Assembly (NCBI GenBank): GCA_014529385.2
Contig: CM043954.1
Span: 94,445,247 to 94,509,246, forward strand
Reading direction: 5' to 3'
DNA from: Adiantum capillus-veneris
Lineage: Eukaryota; Streptophyta; Polypodiopsida; Polypodiales; Pteridaceae
Length of the DNA: 64,000 nt
Under the pieces are notes generated by a model. The model was not told the DNA's origin, searched no databases, and was given only the letters and a program-made list of their open reading frames with translations. Below, one piece after another: positions 11,828 to 24,599 of this stretch; within the stretch, counting starts at the first letter, position 1, and the number at the start of each line of letters is the position of its first letter. The position numbers and the translations under genes are program-made.

Positions 11828-12119
11828 CTAATTTTAGATTCCAAAGTATCTACATTTTGATAACTCTTTTTTGTCACATGGTTAGAAAAACTAATCGCAA
11901 ATAGCAAGTTTACTAACTGACAACACATCTACAATGAATTTATTTTTATGCTCCTTATTGTCTAGAGATTCCTAATCTTTATCTAGCTACATTAGTTCTT
12001 TGTCCATGATGGTGGCGCCTAGAAGTATACTTGGAGAAACATTTATGCCTTTAAGCTCTAGAGCAGAAGTCTCATTTTCTATTTCCATGATCTTCTTGCA
12101 TTGGATGATTTACTTGACT
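11828..12119. other. region upstream of the FCP1-like gene
   Basis: AT-rich, possibly intron. A short minus-strand frame from 12090 (METENETS-like, about 33 codons) could be an upstream exon, but no donor site in the right phase was found. Otherwise nothing supported. Confidence 0.3.
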
Positions 12120-14010
12120 AAGTTTCTTATGGCCTTCAGGCCATACTGTTCTCTTTGTAGATATCTCTATGACTTTAAGATAATCCAAAATATGTCTCGT
12201 TATGGCCTCAAGGCCATAGGGTTGGGATTGTTGGGAGGTCTCAACATATAAATAGATATATGGATTCAAAGCCATATGGTACTTTATTTATGTGTCACCC
12301 TACGGCTCTAAGGCCATGGGTTGTCATAGGGCCACAAGATGCCCTCTATGAGCACTAGTAAGAAACCATATATGCTTTATGTTGGCACCCTATGACCCGA
12401 GGGCCACAAGGTCTGCCTCGTATGCTAGTCAGAAACCCTTTATGCTATATTTATCACTCTATGGCGTTTGGGCCATAGGGTGCCCTCTGTGCTAGTAACA
12501 AATCCTCTATGCTCTATGTTTGCACCCTATGGACCTAGGGGCACAAGGTACCCTGTATGATAGTAAGAAATCCTTTATTCTCTATGTTTGCACCCTATGG
12601 ACCTAGGGCCACAAGGTAGCCTCTATGCTAGTATGAAATCCTCTATGTTCAATATTGAAACCCAATGGCCCCAAGGCCATAGGATGTCCTCTATGCTAGT
12701 AAGAAAAAACTTCTACGCTCTATGTTGGCACCCTATGGAGACTTGAGGGCCACAAGGTACCCTTTATAATGCTACTAAGAAACCTTGTCTACATTGGCAA
12801 CCTACAACCCTCGGGCCATAGGGTGTATCAAATGGCTCCTAGGCCACATGGTGCCCTCTATGTTAGAAAGGAAACCTCTACGCTCTACATTGACACTCTA
12901 TGGCCCCAAGGCCATAGGGTGCCCCTTACGCCTAGTATGAAACCATTGGAACTCTATATTAGAATCTAAAGACCGTAAGCCACAAGGTGAGCTCTATGTT
13001 AGTAAGAAACCATCTAAACTCTATGTTGGTAGCCAAAGGCCATAAAATAGCCAAGGAATCCTTTAGGAGCATTCCCCATAAAGACCACCTTATGGCCCCA
13101 TGGTGATTTAGTGGCCTAGGTGCCCTTCTTAAGACTCTTTTATTTTTGTATCATATGGCCCGAGGGAAATAAGCTATCCTCTATGCTATCAAAAAACCGT
13201 TTATGCTCTTTGTTGGAATCATATGGCCCCAAGGTCATAGGGTGCTCTCTATGCTAGCAAGAAACCCTCTATGCTATATGTTTGCACCCTATGGCACCAA
13301 GGACATAGGGTGTCCTCCATGATAGTAAGAAACCCTCTATGCTCTAAGTTTACACCCCATTTGACTATGTTGACACCCTATGGCCCTGGGGCCATAGGGT
13401 GCTGCCTAGGCCCACAAGGTGCCCTTCAACTTAGGAAAAGACCCTTTATGCCCTAAATTGGTACTCTTTGGCCTCAGGGTCATAGGGTGCCTTCTATGCT
13501 AGTATGATACATTATAGGTCTAGGTTTACACTCTATAGTGTAGGGCTAAAAGGTTTGCTCTATGAAGAAACCATGTATACTATATGTTGGCAGTGTATGG
13601 CGCTAGGGATAGAAGGAAATTCTAGGGCTATAGGGTGTTCTCTATGCTACTATCATATGGTCCAAGGGCTAGATAGTGACCAAGGTATCATGTGTGTGAG
13701 AATTCTCTACTATATATACAAAAACCACTTTATGGCACTATGGTGTCCCAAGGGCAACAAGGTTCTAATAAAAAGCCCTCTATGCTCTATGTTGGCACCC
13801 TATGGTCCCAAGGCCATAGGGCGGTCCTTATGCTAGTAAAATTCCCTCTATGCACTATGTTTACGTGTATACTTATAAGAAGCCATTTATGCACTATGTT
13901 GGCGTCTTATGACCCTAGATCCATAAGATGTCCTCTATGGTAAAAGAGAAATTGTACATGGGATATGATGGCATTCTATGGTCCTAGGGCCATAGGGTGT
14001 CCTCTATGCT
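12120..14010. repeat. palindromic satellite array 2
   Basis: About two dozen units of roughly 75-85 bp run through here: CTCTATGCTAGTAAGAAACC, CTCTATGCTCTATGTTGGCACC, then CTATGGCC..AGGGCCATAGGGTG. The palindromic core varies (CCCAAGG, CCTGGGG, CTAGGG), but the arms stay complementary in many units. Short frames crossing the array have no family resemblance and were left out. Confidence 0.9.
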
Positions 14011-14194
14011 AGCAAAATGTGTAAGCTAATACTGCGATAAATATGCAACACGATATACAAAATTGAATCATTATCATACATCATACATTTGTTGCTTTGC
14101 CACACAGTTGAAGGGGTCTTTGCCTTCAAATATCATCATAACATTCAAACATTTAAATAAAATTTGCAAGTACTGTAATTCACAAATGCATTGA

Positions 14195-14330
14195 TCTGTT
14201 GGTGGATGGAAGGTTCGACTCACCATGCACTTTGATTTACAAATCCTGAGGGGCAAAAGTATTTGTGTTGGATTCTCCTTATGGCATTGCACATGTTTTG
14301 GAACTTGCATTGCCTTCTACTTATAATTCA
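14195..14330. pseudogene. duplicated fragment of the FCP1-like gene
   Basis: About 130 bp (TTGGTGGATGGAAGGTTCGA, then ACTCACCATGCAC, then TTGTGTTGGATTCTCCTTAT) closely match 11369-11500, the duplicated-module part of the FCP1-like gene, in the same orientation. The copy holds no open frame of its own and sits just outside array 2. Confidence 0.75.
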
Positions 14331-14990
14331 CAAACTTAAACAATGGTTATACATTATACAATCATTTCTTTGCAATAAACCTTGATACAATGTTCCGATT
14401 GCTACATGAAAAGCTAAAAAATTCTACTAGTCCTAGCTTCCCTCTATTGAAAAAAATTCAAGATATAAATTCCAATTCTCTGCATCATCTAGAAGAGAAA
14501 CAAAATCATAGTTTGGAACAGAATACTCACACTTTATATCTTTGAATAAAATCTTGTTACAATCAAAGAAATAAATCTTCACATAATCCAAAGGACAAAT
14601 TCTTCAATAACCATTTATACTCGATGTTTACTATCTAAGCAATCAATTGGCATTTACGAAAAATATTGAATATATGTTTAATCTAGTTAGTTTCAATACA
14701 AAGATAATTATTTCAAAGCGAATATGTTTAATCTAGTTAGTTGCAATACAAAGATGATTATTTCAAACGCTTACACCATCAATTCAAAATTTAAGGACTT
14801 ACACCCAACAAAAAATGATCATACATCAATTGTTCAAACTCTCATTTTGGAATTTTGAGGACTAGATACTTTTTAGTTTTTTCTAGCTTATTTCATTCTC
14901 AATAGACACCTAGATATGGACACAAGATATAAGGCCAAAAAAAAATGTTCTTGAAACACTTAAAGAGTCTTTAGGTGACCTAGAATAACC
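14331..14990. other. AT-rich spacer
   Basis: No gene or clear motif. A short direct repeat (AATATGTTTAATCTAGTTAG) occurs at about 14670 and 14721. Confidence 0.5.
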
Positions 14991-15570
14991 AACCTATGGT
15001 CTAAAGGTTATAGGGTGTCATGTGATGTTTTATAAGATGTGTCCATAAGAGCTAGGTGATTTGTATCCATGGGGTGATTTAAGTGCCCCTGTGGAGATTC
15101 TATGTCACCACCCTATGGCCCTAAGGCCTTAGGGTATCCCAAATTCTCTTGGATAACTTATGTTTCCTTCTAGAATATCCCAAATACTCATGTGCCCGTT
15201 TGGAGACTTTATGTAATCTCTCTATATACATAAGATTGTAGGATAGCTGTGTTGACACCCTATGGCCTTAAGGCTGTAGACTAGCCCAAATGCTTATGTA
15301 CCCTTTTTAAGACTCTATATAATCACCCTATATCCGTAAGATATATTGTAGGGTAGCCAAATTCTTTTGGGGGATTCTATGTTGACACCCTATGGGCCTA
15401 AGGCTATAGAGTAACCCAGATGCTTATGTGCCCTTTTAGAGACACAGTGTAATCACCCTACATCTGTAAGGTTTTAGGGTATCCCATTTTCTTTTGGGGG
15501 ATTCTATGGCCCTAGGGCCATAGGGTGTCTTGTCTACAAAGAACTCTATGATCCTCAAGTCATAGTGTAT
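14991..15570. repeat. palindromic satellite array 3
   Basis: Units alternate between CACCCTATGGCC..AAGGC.GTAG and TTATGTGCCCTTTT.GAGAC..TATGTAATCACCCTAT. An exact CTATGGCCCTAGGGCCATAG occurs at about 15506. The array ends just downstream of the ParB-like gene's stop codon side. Confidence 0.85.
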
Positions 15571-15882
15571 TCTTCCCAAACCTCATATGATCAATTAACT
15601 TTAAAGTATTACATAATATATATCTTATGACCATATATAAATGTAGAATTCTATTTACCAAAACATGTCCATATAATATCATACACTTAAGTCTAATTCA
15701 TTTATTGTGAAAAAACTCAAACTCACAAGTTCACATTTTTTCAAAGAAAATAAATTGAGAAAAATAACGAGCCAAACATCAATGTTTTTAACATCATGGG
15801 TAGATTTGAGATGGTACAAATAAAATAAAATGACAACAATAATAATCTAAATATCAGTAATCTAATATCATGGGTAGCTAGC

Positions 15883-18617
15883 TTAACCTGTTTCCTGTAG
15901 AATTTCTAGAATGGCCTCAGCACTTGCATCCAATGGTTCTTCAATTTCTTCTTCCTCTGAATCCTTGGCATTGACTTTCTCTGTGTTATCCACACCTGCC
16001 CACCTTCTAAGATCAAGGTCTTCTTCCACTATGGAATGGCAAAGAGATTCCAATTGCATCATTTGATCACTACTACATGCAACTGATATCACCTTTCTCT
16101 GTTGTTGTAGTGCCTCTTTAGTCCCATAGCCTAATGAGAAGATGTCTATCACTTGATCATCTTCTTTGAGATGGATGCATTTGATTGCACGACGTACAAA
16201 AAAGGATTTGGCCGTGGTCACAGCATCATACTCGTCGTCATTGATGCAGAGAGTATGCATTGGCTCCAACAATGACTCTTTAACACTAGAGTAGTTGGTG
16301 TACAGCTCTCCTTGACTGAAAAATGCCCAAACCCCGAAAATTACTTCACGAAGAGCACATGTTTGGATGGTCTCTGATCCCATTAAGGAGCTCAAAGGTA
16401 GAACGTGCATTTCATACCATTTAGCTTTTTCAGAAATTGCCTTCTCTAGGGAAGCAGCATGCTGATACTTGACTAAGCCGGCAATTAAAAACTCTGATGG
16501 TTGATGTGCTACCCCACATACTCCATCAATTAATTTACCAAATTGGGCAGCACTCCAACCACTAGATGTAAGACTTTTGTGTGTTGTGTCTATGATGCAA
16601 ACACCAACACGAATTTTAGAGCTATTCTCACTGCAGAGAAACTCAATGCCTTCCAGATTCTTTCCAACACACTTGATTGTCCATGGTAAAATGAATTCCA
16701 AACTAGAAGTCCCATTCTTTTGTGTAATGATCCACTGCACATATCCCCTAGTGATCTCAGGAATTGGATCTTTCTCCTTTCCTTTTTGTAGTAGGAGATT
16801 TAGCCATTGCGTACAACTCGTGAAGAGAGATTTGTAAATCTCATCTGTAATGTTATAATGAGACTTACATTGATCCCATGAAGTAACTGCTATTGCTGAT
16901 GGATCTATCTCTTTAAATGCCATCAACATTTGAGGCTCAAAAACCCTGGTCTTCTTTAAGACCGTTGCACGTGGAGTGAGGTCGAGCATGCCCGCTTGAC
17001 CTGGTTGCTTCACTAAGCAGATCTTCTCATCTGCCAGCTCTTGTTGTAGTAGCTTGACATCATTATCTTCTAAACCATTTAGGCATCTAAAGGTTGTTAT
17101 GCTTGGTTGTCGCCCACGAGCAGTTGATGTCTGATGCTTCTCCAAGATGTGTATCCACTGATCATAGATTTCATCATCGTACATGACCATGTGTGCTTCT
17201 TTGTTGGAAAATGATTTATGGTTGAACACGATGTTCGCCACATTTACAAAGTCCTTCAAAATAAAGAAAAGAAAATTAACTTTATTTCAAGACATATTTG
17301 TAACAAAAACAAGCATAGGGAAGTGGAACTTACATCCCAACCTGCTCGACTCGGATGACCGACAGGAACACCTGCCTTGGGTTTTGTTGGTTTAGAATAT
17401 GCAAGCCATTGACTACGGCCATGCTTCAAGACCTCCACATAAGGCTGGTGTTTCATTGCTGTTATTCTCTCCATGTTCTCCATTCTGGAAATTCGAATAG
17501 CAACCTCTTTCGGAGCGTCTACCACTATCCTTGCAGTTCTAAACTTGTAGAACTCTTTTCTCAAAGTATACTTAGTGCTGTTGTTACGCAAAAAAGCTCT
17601 AGCTGCTATGATGGAATGCTGACCAGCTAGAATCCAGTAGTGGTATGTTGATAGCTTGTCTCCATGCACTTCAGCTGTTTGTAAAGGCATTTTTGTAATT
17701 GTGTTATACGGCATCAAGTCTGCTGCACTGGAGACTGGCCTAGAGTGCCCTGCAAATTGCTTCAAGAGATATTTCACATATACATATGACAATGGTCTGT
17801 ATCTATAGCCATCTGGTGCAAGGTTGCATTGCTCAACTGGGATCAATTGGGTAAATTGTACACCAAATTTAAAATAGTGGTCAATTCCGACGTATCCATC
17901 TAGCCCACTCTTAGAAGTTTTGGCAACTTCTTTATCAAGATCTTTTTCTTTGGGCTGTATAATAGAGTCCAACACAGCTAAGGATGCTGAGTCCACAACC
18001 ACTGCCACTGAGGGGGTTCCAACTGTTAGGGTTGCAAGTCCACTAGAATCTCGTGCTTCTTGAGTCTGTAAGGGTATAACTGAAAGATTTTCTTTCGCCA
18101 CATTTCCACTATTTTCTCCAAGTGAGGGAGTCTGACTCTCCTTGAGCGTCTTAGATTGATTTACTGTACCTGTGTCTTCATTCTTTCGCTTCTTATTCTT
18201 CTTTGTGCTGCTCAATTTACCTAAATATTGATTGACTTTCTTAAAGCCCTCAATATATAAGTCTATAAAGTTCTCACTTGGAGTGTCGTCTTGAAGCTCC
18301 ACCCACCCTGCTTTTGTCATTGTCACTCCTTCATAATCAACCTTCATCAATTTTTGAGCAAATGCCACAGGCTCCAACAAGTAGGAGTCACCATTGAGTA
18401 GTTTTACTCCAAGGCATGGAGACATTTCAAGATCTGAACAATCTTTCTTTATGTCCTTGACAATACCACAGTCCTTGAAGGGCAATTGCTCTTTATCTTG
18501 AAAGAACAAGTGGACTTTCTCATCACTTCCACCATTTGGTAAGTGAAAATCTAGATACCAAGAACTTGGTGTTGAGCCTGTTGCATCAACTGACTTTGAC
18601 TTTCTCTTCTGAGACAT
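15883..18617 (-). CDS. 884-aa protein with ParB/Srx-like motif, two exons
   Basis: Exon 1 runs 18617-17334 and exon 2 runs 17253-15883. They join in phase across an 80-nt intron (17333-17254) with donor GTAAGT and acceptor TTTTGAAG. The start ATG at 18617 follows a good splice acceptor (CTTTTTACAG), suggesting a spliced 5' leader. Residues 1-130 look globular, 131-240 are low-complexity and basic then Ser/Thr-rich, and about 255-345 contain QLIPVEQCNLAP, RPLSYVYVKYLLKQF and YWILAGQHSIIAARAFL. The last resembles the GxHR box of ParB/sulfiredoxin-fold proteins, with Ser for Arg. The carboxy half (460 residues) is unrecognised and ends in an acidic tail. ParB-fold proteins bind or cut DNA and some hydrolyse CTP. 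That role here is inferred. This is the only intact multi-exon gene in the transposon. It is flanked on both sides by palindromic arrays. Confidence 0.7.
17254..17333 (-). other. intron of the ParB-like gene
   Basis: The donor is GAT|GTAAGT and the acceptor TTGAAG|GAC, both on the minus strand. Removal keeps the frame and joins GWD to DFVNVANIVF. Confidence 0.8.
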
Positions 18618-18659
18618 TTTCTGTAAAAAGAATGACATATATTTAGACAAGATGGATAT

Positions 18660-21400
18660 TATTACATCCATATGGACCTAGGGCCATAGAGTCACCTCTA
18701 TGTTAAACCATGTGGTCCTAGGTCAAAAGGGTGCCAACAAAATGGTTCTACAAGTGTACCTAGGCCACTCTATGGTAGTGTGATCACATGTTCCCTTATG
18801 TAATTAGAGGACCCTCAAAGAAGTATTCCTTGAATGGCCTAAATACCCCTTTAGAGCCTCTACACCAACACCATATGGCATCATGTGGCCTGAAGGCCAT
18901 AGGGTCCCCTGCATGCTAGTAAGAACCTCTCTATGCTCTACATTGGCATCCTATGGCCCCAAGGCCACAAGGTGGCCACAATGTTTTAAAGAAACGCTTC
19001 ATGAGGGTTTTCGGGTAACCTATGACCCCAGGGCCATATGGTGCTCTCCATGCAAGTAAAAACCACTATTTGCTCTATATTGAGGAGACCTTGTGGGATG
19101 AAGTCCATAGGGTCCCCTCTATGCTAGTAAGAACCTCTGTTTACTCTATAATGGCACCCTATGGCCTGAAGGTCATAGGGTTCCCTCTATGCTACTAAGA
19201 ATCTCTTTGTTCTCTATGCTCTATCGTCTATGCTCTATGATCTATATTGAATTCCTATGGCCCCAAGACCACAAGGTGCCCTCATCATTTCCAAAAACAC
19301 CTCATTGTTTTGCTATGGCCCTAGGGCCATAGCTCTCTATGCCGATAGAAAGCAGCATGCTCTATATTAGCTTCCTAAGGCGTGAAGGCCATAGGATTGG
19401 CCTCAAGGGCCCCAAGGGTGCTCTGTATGCCAATGAAAAATACTATTCGCTGTATATTGAGAAGACCTTGTGGGCTGAAGGCCATAGGAACCCTTCTATG
19501 ATGGATTTTTGACAACCAATCCCCCTAGGTCAGGATGTTCTATATGCTAGTAAAAACACTATTTTCTCTATATTGGCAGTATGTGACTTGAAAGCCATAT
19601 GGTCCCCTATATTCTAGTAAGAGCCGCTCCATGCTCTATATTGGCACCCTTTGGCTTGAAGGCCATAGGGTCCGATCTTTGCTAGTAAGAACCATCTATG
19701 CTCTATATTGGCATCCTATGGCCTGAAGGCCATAGGGTCCCCTGTATGCTAGTAAGAACCTCTCTATGCTCTACACATCCGATGATCCCAAGGACACAAG
19801 TTGCCCTCTATGTTTTGAAGAAACCCTTCAGGAGGGTTTTTTGGCAACCTACGGACCCAGGGCCATAGGGTGTTTATCTATGCCATTGAACAACCCTCAT
19901 TGTTTTGGTACCCTATGGCCCCAGGTATAAAGCACTATTTGGTCTCTCTATGCTAGTAAGAACTGATCTTTGTTCTATATTGGCACCCTTTGGCCTGAAG
20001 GCCATAGGGTCCTCTCTGTGCTAGTAAGAACCGATCTATTCTCTATATTGGCAGCCTTTGGCCTGAAGGCCATAGGGTCCCCTGTATGTTAGTAAGAACC
20101 TCTCTATGCTCTACACATACTATGACCCCAAGGTGCCCTCTATGTTTTTAAGAAACCCTTCATGATGGTTTTTTGGCAACCTATGGACCCACGACCATAG
20201 GGTGCTCTGTATGCTAGTAAAAACACTATTTGCTCTATATTGAGGAGACTTTGTGGGCTGAAGGCCATAGGTTCCCCTCTATGCTAGTGAGAACCTCTAT
20301 TTTCTCTACGTTGACACCCTGTGGCCTGAAGGCCATAGGGTTCCTTCTATGCTAGTAAGAAGCTCTCTATGCTCTATGCTCTATGCTCTATATTGACATC
20401 CTATGGCCCCAAGGCCACAAGGTGCCCTCATTGTTTTGAAAAAACCCTCATTGTTTTGGCACATTATGCTCCCAAGTATAAAGCACTATTTGGTCTCTCT
20501 ATGCTAGCAAGAACTAATCTATGCTCCATATTGGGACCTTGTGGCCTTCAGGCCATAGAGTTCCCTGTATTCTAGTAAGAACCTCTCTATGCTCTACACA
20601 TCTTATGACCCTAAGGACACAAGGTGCCCTGTATGTTTTAAAGAAACCATTCATGACAGTTTTTTGGCAACCTATGGACCCAGGTCCATAGGGTGCTCTC
20701 TATGCTAGTACAAAACACTATTTTATCTATATTGAGGAGACCTTGTGGGCTGAAGGCCATAGGGTCCCCTCTATGCTAGTAAGAACCTCTGTTATCTCTA
20801 TATTGACACCCTGTGGCCTGAAAGCCATAGGGTTCCCTCTATGGTAGTAAGAAGCTCTCTATGCACTATGCTCTATGCTCTATATTGACATCCTATGGCC
20901 CCAAGGCCACAAGGTGCCCTCATTGTTTTGAAAAAACCCTCATTGTTTTGACACCTTATGGCCCCATGTATAAAGCACTATTTGGTCTCTCTATGCTAGT
21001 AAGAACCGATCTATGCTCCATATTGGGAGCCTGTGGCCTTCAGGCCATAGAGTCCCCTGTATTCTAGTAAGAACCTCTCTATGCTCTACACATCTTATGA
21101 CCCTAAGGACACAAGGTGCCCTGTATGTTTTAAAGAAACCTATGGACCCAAGTCCATAGGGTGCTCTCTATGCCAGTAAAAAATACTATTTTCTTTATAT
21201 TGAGGAGACCTTGCCGGCTGAAGGCCATAGGGTCCCCTTTGTGCTAGTAAGTACCTCTGTTATCTCTATATTGACACCCTGTGGCCTGAAGGCCATAGGG
21301 TTCCCTCTATGGTAGTAAGAAGCTCTCTATGCTCTTTGCTCTATGCTCTACATAGAGATCCTATGGCCCGAAGGCCACAAGGTGCCCTCATTGTTTCAAA
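18660..21400. repeat. palindromic satellite array 4 with higher-order repeats
   Basis: Monomers of about 75-100 bp (CTATGCTAGTAAGAACC, CTCTATATTGGCACCC, CTATGGCCTGAAGGCCATAG) are organised into a higher-order unit of about 492 bp. The block starting ATGCTCTATGCTCTATATTG at about 20377 recurs at about 20869 with few changes, and the GGTGCCCTGTATGTTTTAAA block recurs at about 20623 and 21116. No gene. Confidence 0.85.
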
Positions 21401-23040
21401 TGGAAAGTAGGGCACCTTGTGACCCTAGGGAACATAGGGAATCCTATGGCCCTTGAGATTGTAGATTGTCACCCTATGGCCCTTGGACCACAAGGTCTTT
21501 AGATGAGACAGAGGGCATCCAAGGGCCCAAGGGTGGCCTACGTACATAGGGTACACCATGGTGCATATTAATGGGCACCATGGCAGCCCCATGCACCTAG
21601 GGCTCTAGGGCCATAGGATCTCCAAAAAGAACATAGGGAATCATATGGCCCTTTCGATTGTACATTGCCACCCTATGGCACTTGGGCCATAGGGTCTTCG
21701 GATGGAACGTAGGGCACCTTGTGACCCTAGGGAACATAGGGAATCCTATGGCCCTTCAGATTGTAGATTGTCGCCCTATGGCCCTTGGGCCACAAGGTCT
21801 CTAGATGGGACATAGGGCACCCTGTGATCCTATGGATATAGGGCCATAGGATCTCCAAGAGAAACATATGGAACCCTATGGCCCTTGAGATTGTACAAAT
21901 ACACCCTATGCCCCTTGGGCCGCAAGGTCTCAATATGGAACATAGGGCACCTTTTGATCCTATGGCCATAGGTTCCTTATGTTCCTTTTGGAGATTCTAT
22001 GGCACTAGGGCCATAGGATCTTCAAAAGGAACATATGGAACCATATGGCCCTTGAGATTGTACATTGCCATCCTATGGCCCTTGGGCCACTGTGTCTCTT
22101 GATGGGATCCTATGTCGGTAGGGCCATATGTTCATTTTGGAGATCCTATGGCCCGAGGACCATAGGATCTCCAAAAGGAACATAGGGCACCCTATGATCC
22201 TATGTCCGTAGGGCCATATGTTCATTTTGGAGATCCTATGGCCCGAGGACCATAGGATCTCCAAAAGGAACATAGGGAACCCTGTGATCCTATGTCCGTA
22301 GGGCCATATGTTCTTTTTGGAGATCCTATGGCCTGAGGACCATAGGATCTCCAAAAGGAACATAGGGAAGCCTGTGATCCTACGTCCATAGGGCCATATG
22401 TTCATTTTGGAGATCCTATGGCCCGAGGACCATAGGATCTCCAAAAGGAACATAGGGAACCCTGTGATCCTATGTCCGTAGGGCCATATGTTCGTTTTGG
22501 AGATCCTATGGCCCAAGGACCATAGGATCTCCAAAAGGAACATAGGGAAGCCTATGGCCCTTGAGATTGTACATTCCCACACTATAGCCCTTGGGCCATA
22601 AGGTCTCCAATAGATCACCCTTTGATCCTATGGCCCTGGGTTCTTTATGTTGCTTTTGGAGATTCTATGGCCCTAGTGCCACCCTATGTCCAAAAGGAAC
22701 ATAGGGAACCCTATGGCCCTTGAGATTGTACATTGCCACCCTAAGGCCCTTGGGGCACAAGGTCTCTAGATTGGACATAGAGAACCATGTGATCCTATGG
22801 CCATAGTGCCATATATACATTTTGGAGATCCTATGGCCCTATGGCCATAGGATCTTCAATAAGAACATAGGGAACCCTATGACCCTTGAGATTGTACATT
22901 GGCACCCTATGGCCAGATGGGACATTGGTCACCCTGTAGTATGATGTGAGACCACCCTATGGCCTTATGGTCATTGGGTGCCTTAGGGCCATATGTTACT
23001 CTTTAGTATGAGGTGAAACCCTATGTAGGCACACCCTGTC
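21401..23040. repeat. palindromic satellite array 5 (90-bp tandem units)
   Basis: From 22111 to about 22550 there are five near-identical units of exactly 90 bp (starts 22111, 22201, 22291, 22381, 22471), each with TCCTATGGCCCGAGGACCAT inside a larger inverted motif (AGATCCTATGG / CCATAGGATCT). Because 90 is divisible by three, a 181-codon minus-strand frame stays open by default (22618-22073). I do not regard it as a gene. Confidence 0.9.
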
Positions 23041-24590
23041 TACCCTTCTAAAGATTTGATATCTAGTTTTATTTTAGTGACTACAAATGAATTTAAAGAA
23101 ACTATATTACACCATATCTTACAAACACATATAGTGTACACTTTCTTTCCCACCTTTTTGCCTCTTTTTTTTTCCCATCCTCTTGCAACTGAACCCTTAT
23201 CCATCCTCATACAACATCCCGCTCTACTCGTCCTCTTACAACGTGTGCCCAACTCCCCACAACCCAATTACAGGTATCCATAGTTTCAGCATTTTGTGTA
23301 GGTATTGTCTTTTGTATTTGCAGGTTTGTAATTGTTTTTGTAATTAGAGATTTTTGCAGTTAGAGTTTTACAATTTTACAGTATTAGGTCACTTATGAGG
23401 AGTTTTCTGTTTTACAGATTTAAGTCCCTAATAAGAGTTTTTCGTTTTACAAATTTAGGTCCCTAATTAGTGTCTTCTGTTTTATATTTTTAGGTCTCTA
23501 ATTAGAGTATTCTGTATTACAGTTTTAGATCTCTAATTAGAGATTTTTCTGTTTTATAGTTCTACAGTCTACAGTTTTACAGTTTTAGAGAGAGGTAATT
23601 AATGATTTTTGTTTATTGTTTTAGAGAGAGGCGATTCACAACTTAGCTAAAACGTAATTAGATTAAGAACAGTTAAAATCGAATTAAGAAAAAAGATTAG
23701 GGTTTCTACATGTTACCTCTGAGTAAATCTGTGTTTGATGAAAACCGGCTGCAGCAGTAGCAAGCAGTCACTTAGGTGTGTTGAGACCGCGACGATGATG
23801 GTAACAAATGTGTGTTTGGGAGGTCGCGACAACAGTCCTTTTGTTGAAGGTTGTGGCAATGGCTTCGCGTAGATCTGTGTGCGTGTTGCAACGATGGCGT
23901 AGAACTGTATGCGTAGGGAGAGAGGGAGAGAGAGACAGAGAAAGACAAGCTCTGTGCAGGTTTCTGTGTAGGTTTTGAGCAAGAAACGAGAGAGAGAAAG
24001 AGAGCGACAGTGCAAAAAAATTTGTGGTAGAGAGAGAAAGAGAGAGATAAGGTTAGTTAGGTTAGGTTAGAAATTCAAAATTCAAATTTTGAATGTAGGG
24101 GCTGTTCTCATGGGTTTGCAGTCGAGATTACTAGAGTTCTAGGCTTTGTTCAAAAATGAGACATAGCTCGTCGGCTCCGAAATTGAAAGAGCTTTAAAAA
24201 AAAAAAAAAAAAGAGTATGGAAAAAAAAAAAATGGTGCTAGGCTTTGTCAATGTCCATATCTTTGTAGTACAAGTGGAACGACACCCATGAAGCAAAATT
24301 TGACTCCGGAATCAAAATCTGCATAGTAAACAATACACTAAAAATAGCTAAATTTTAAAAAAATTATCCCGAAAATTATGCGCTATTCTTTTGTCCGATA
24401 TCAATAAGTGTATTTGAAAAACCATTATGACAAAGTTTGTCGTAGCGTAATTTTTGTTAAAATTTTTTTTAAATTATTTTTTAAATTTATGCCACTTGCG
24501 GATATCCCTTGAATGGCCGAAATTATTATGAAGACACCTCAGCCACCCCGAGGCTCACACCATAGGACGACAATGTTAGAGGTCAAGGAT
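23041..24590. other. non-array region between satellites, possible promoter
   Basis: Contains loose repeats of about 50 bp (GTTTTACAG.TTTAGGTCCCTAATTAG) at 23340-23600, then GA-rich sequence with (GAGA)n at 23920-24050 and a short palindrome AAATTCAAAATTCAAATTTTGAA at about 24072. The GA/CT-rich stretch resembles a plant core promoter or 5' leader. A 100-codon minus-strand frame across it has no recognisable domain. Confidence 0.4.
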
Positions 24591-24599
24591 CAAAGCGTG

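Noticed and set aside
15883-18617. Bacterial contamination explaining the ParB-like gene
   Set aside because: The gene has a plant-like GT-AG intron, a splice acceptor before its ATG, and is embedded in the same satellite arrays as the plant-type genes.
22073-22618. 181-codon minus-strand frame
   Set aside because: It is open only because the tandem unit is 90 bp long. The product is a degenerate 30-residue repeat with no family.
24040-24070. Telomere-like GGTTAG runs
   Set aside because: Only three loose copies (GGTTAGTTAGGTTAGGTTAG) in a GA-rich region; not plant TTTAGGG telomere repeats.
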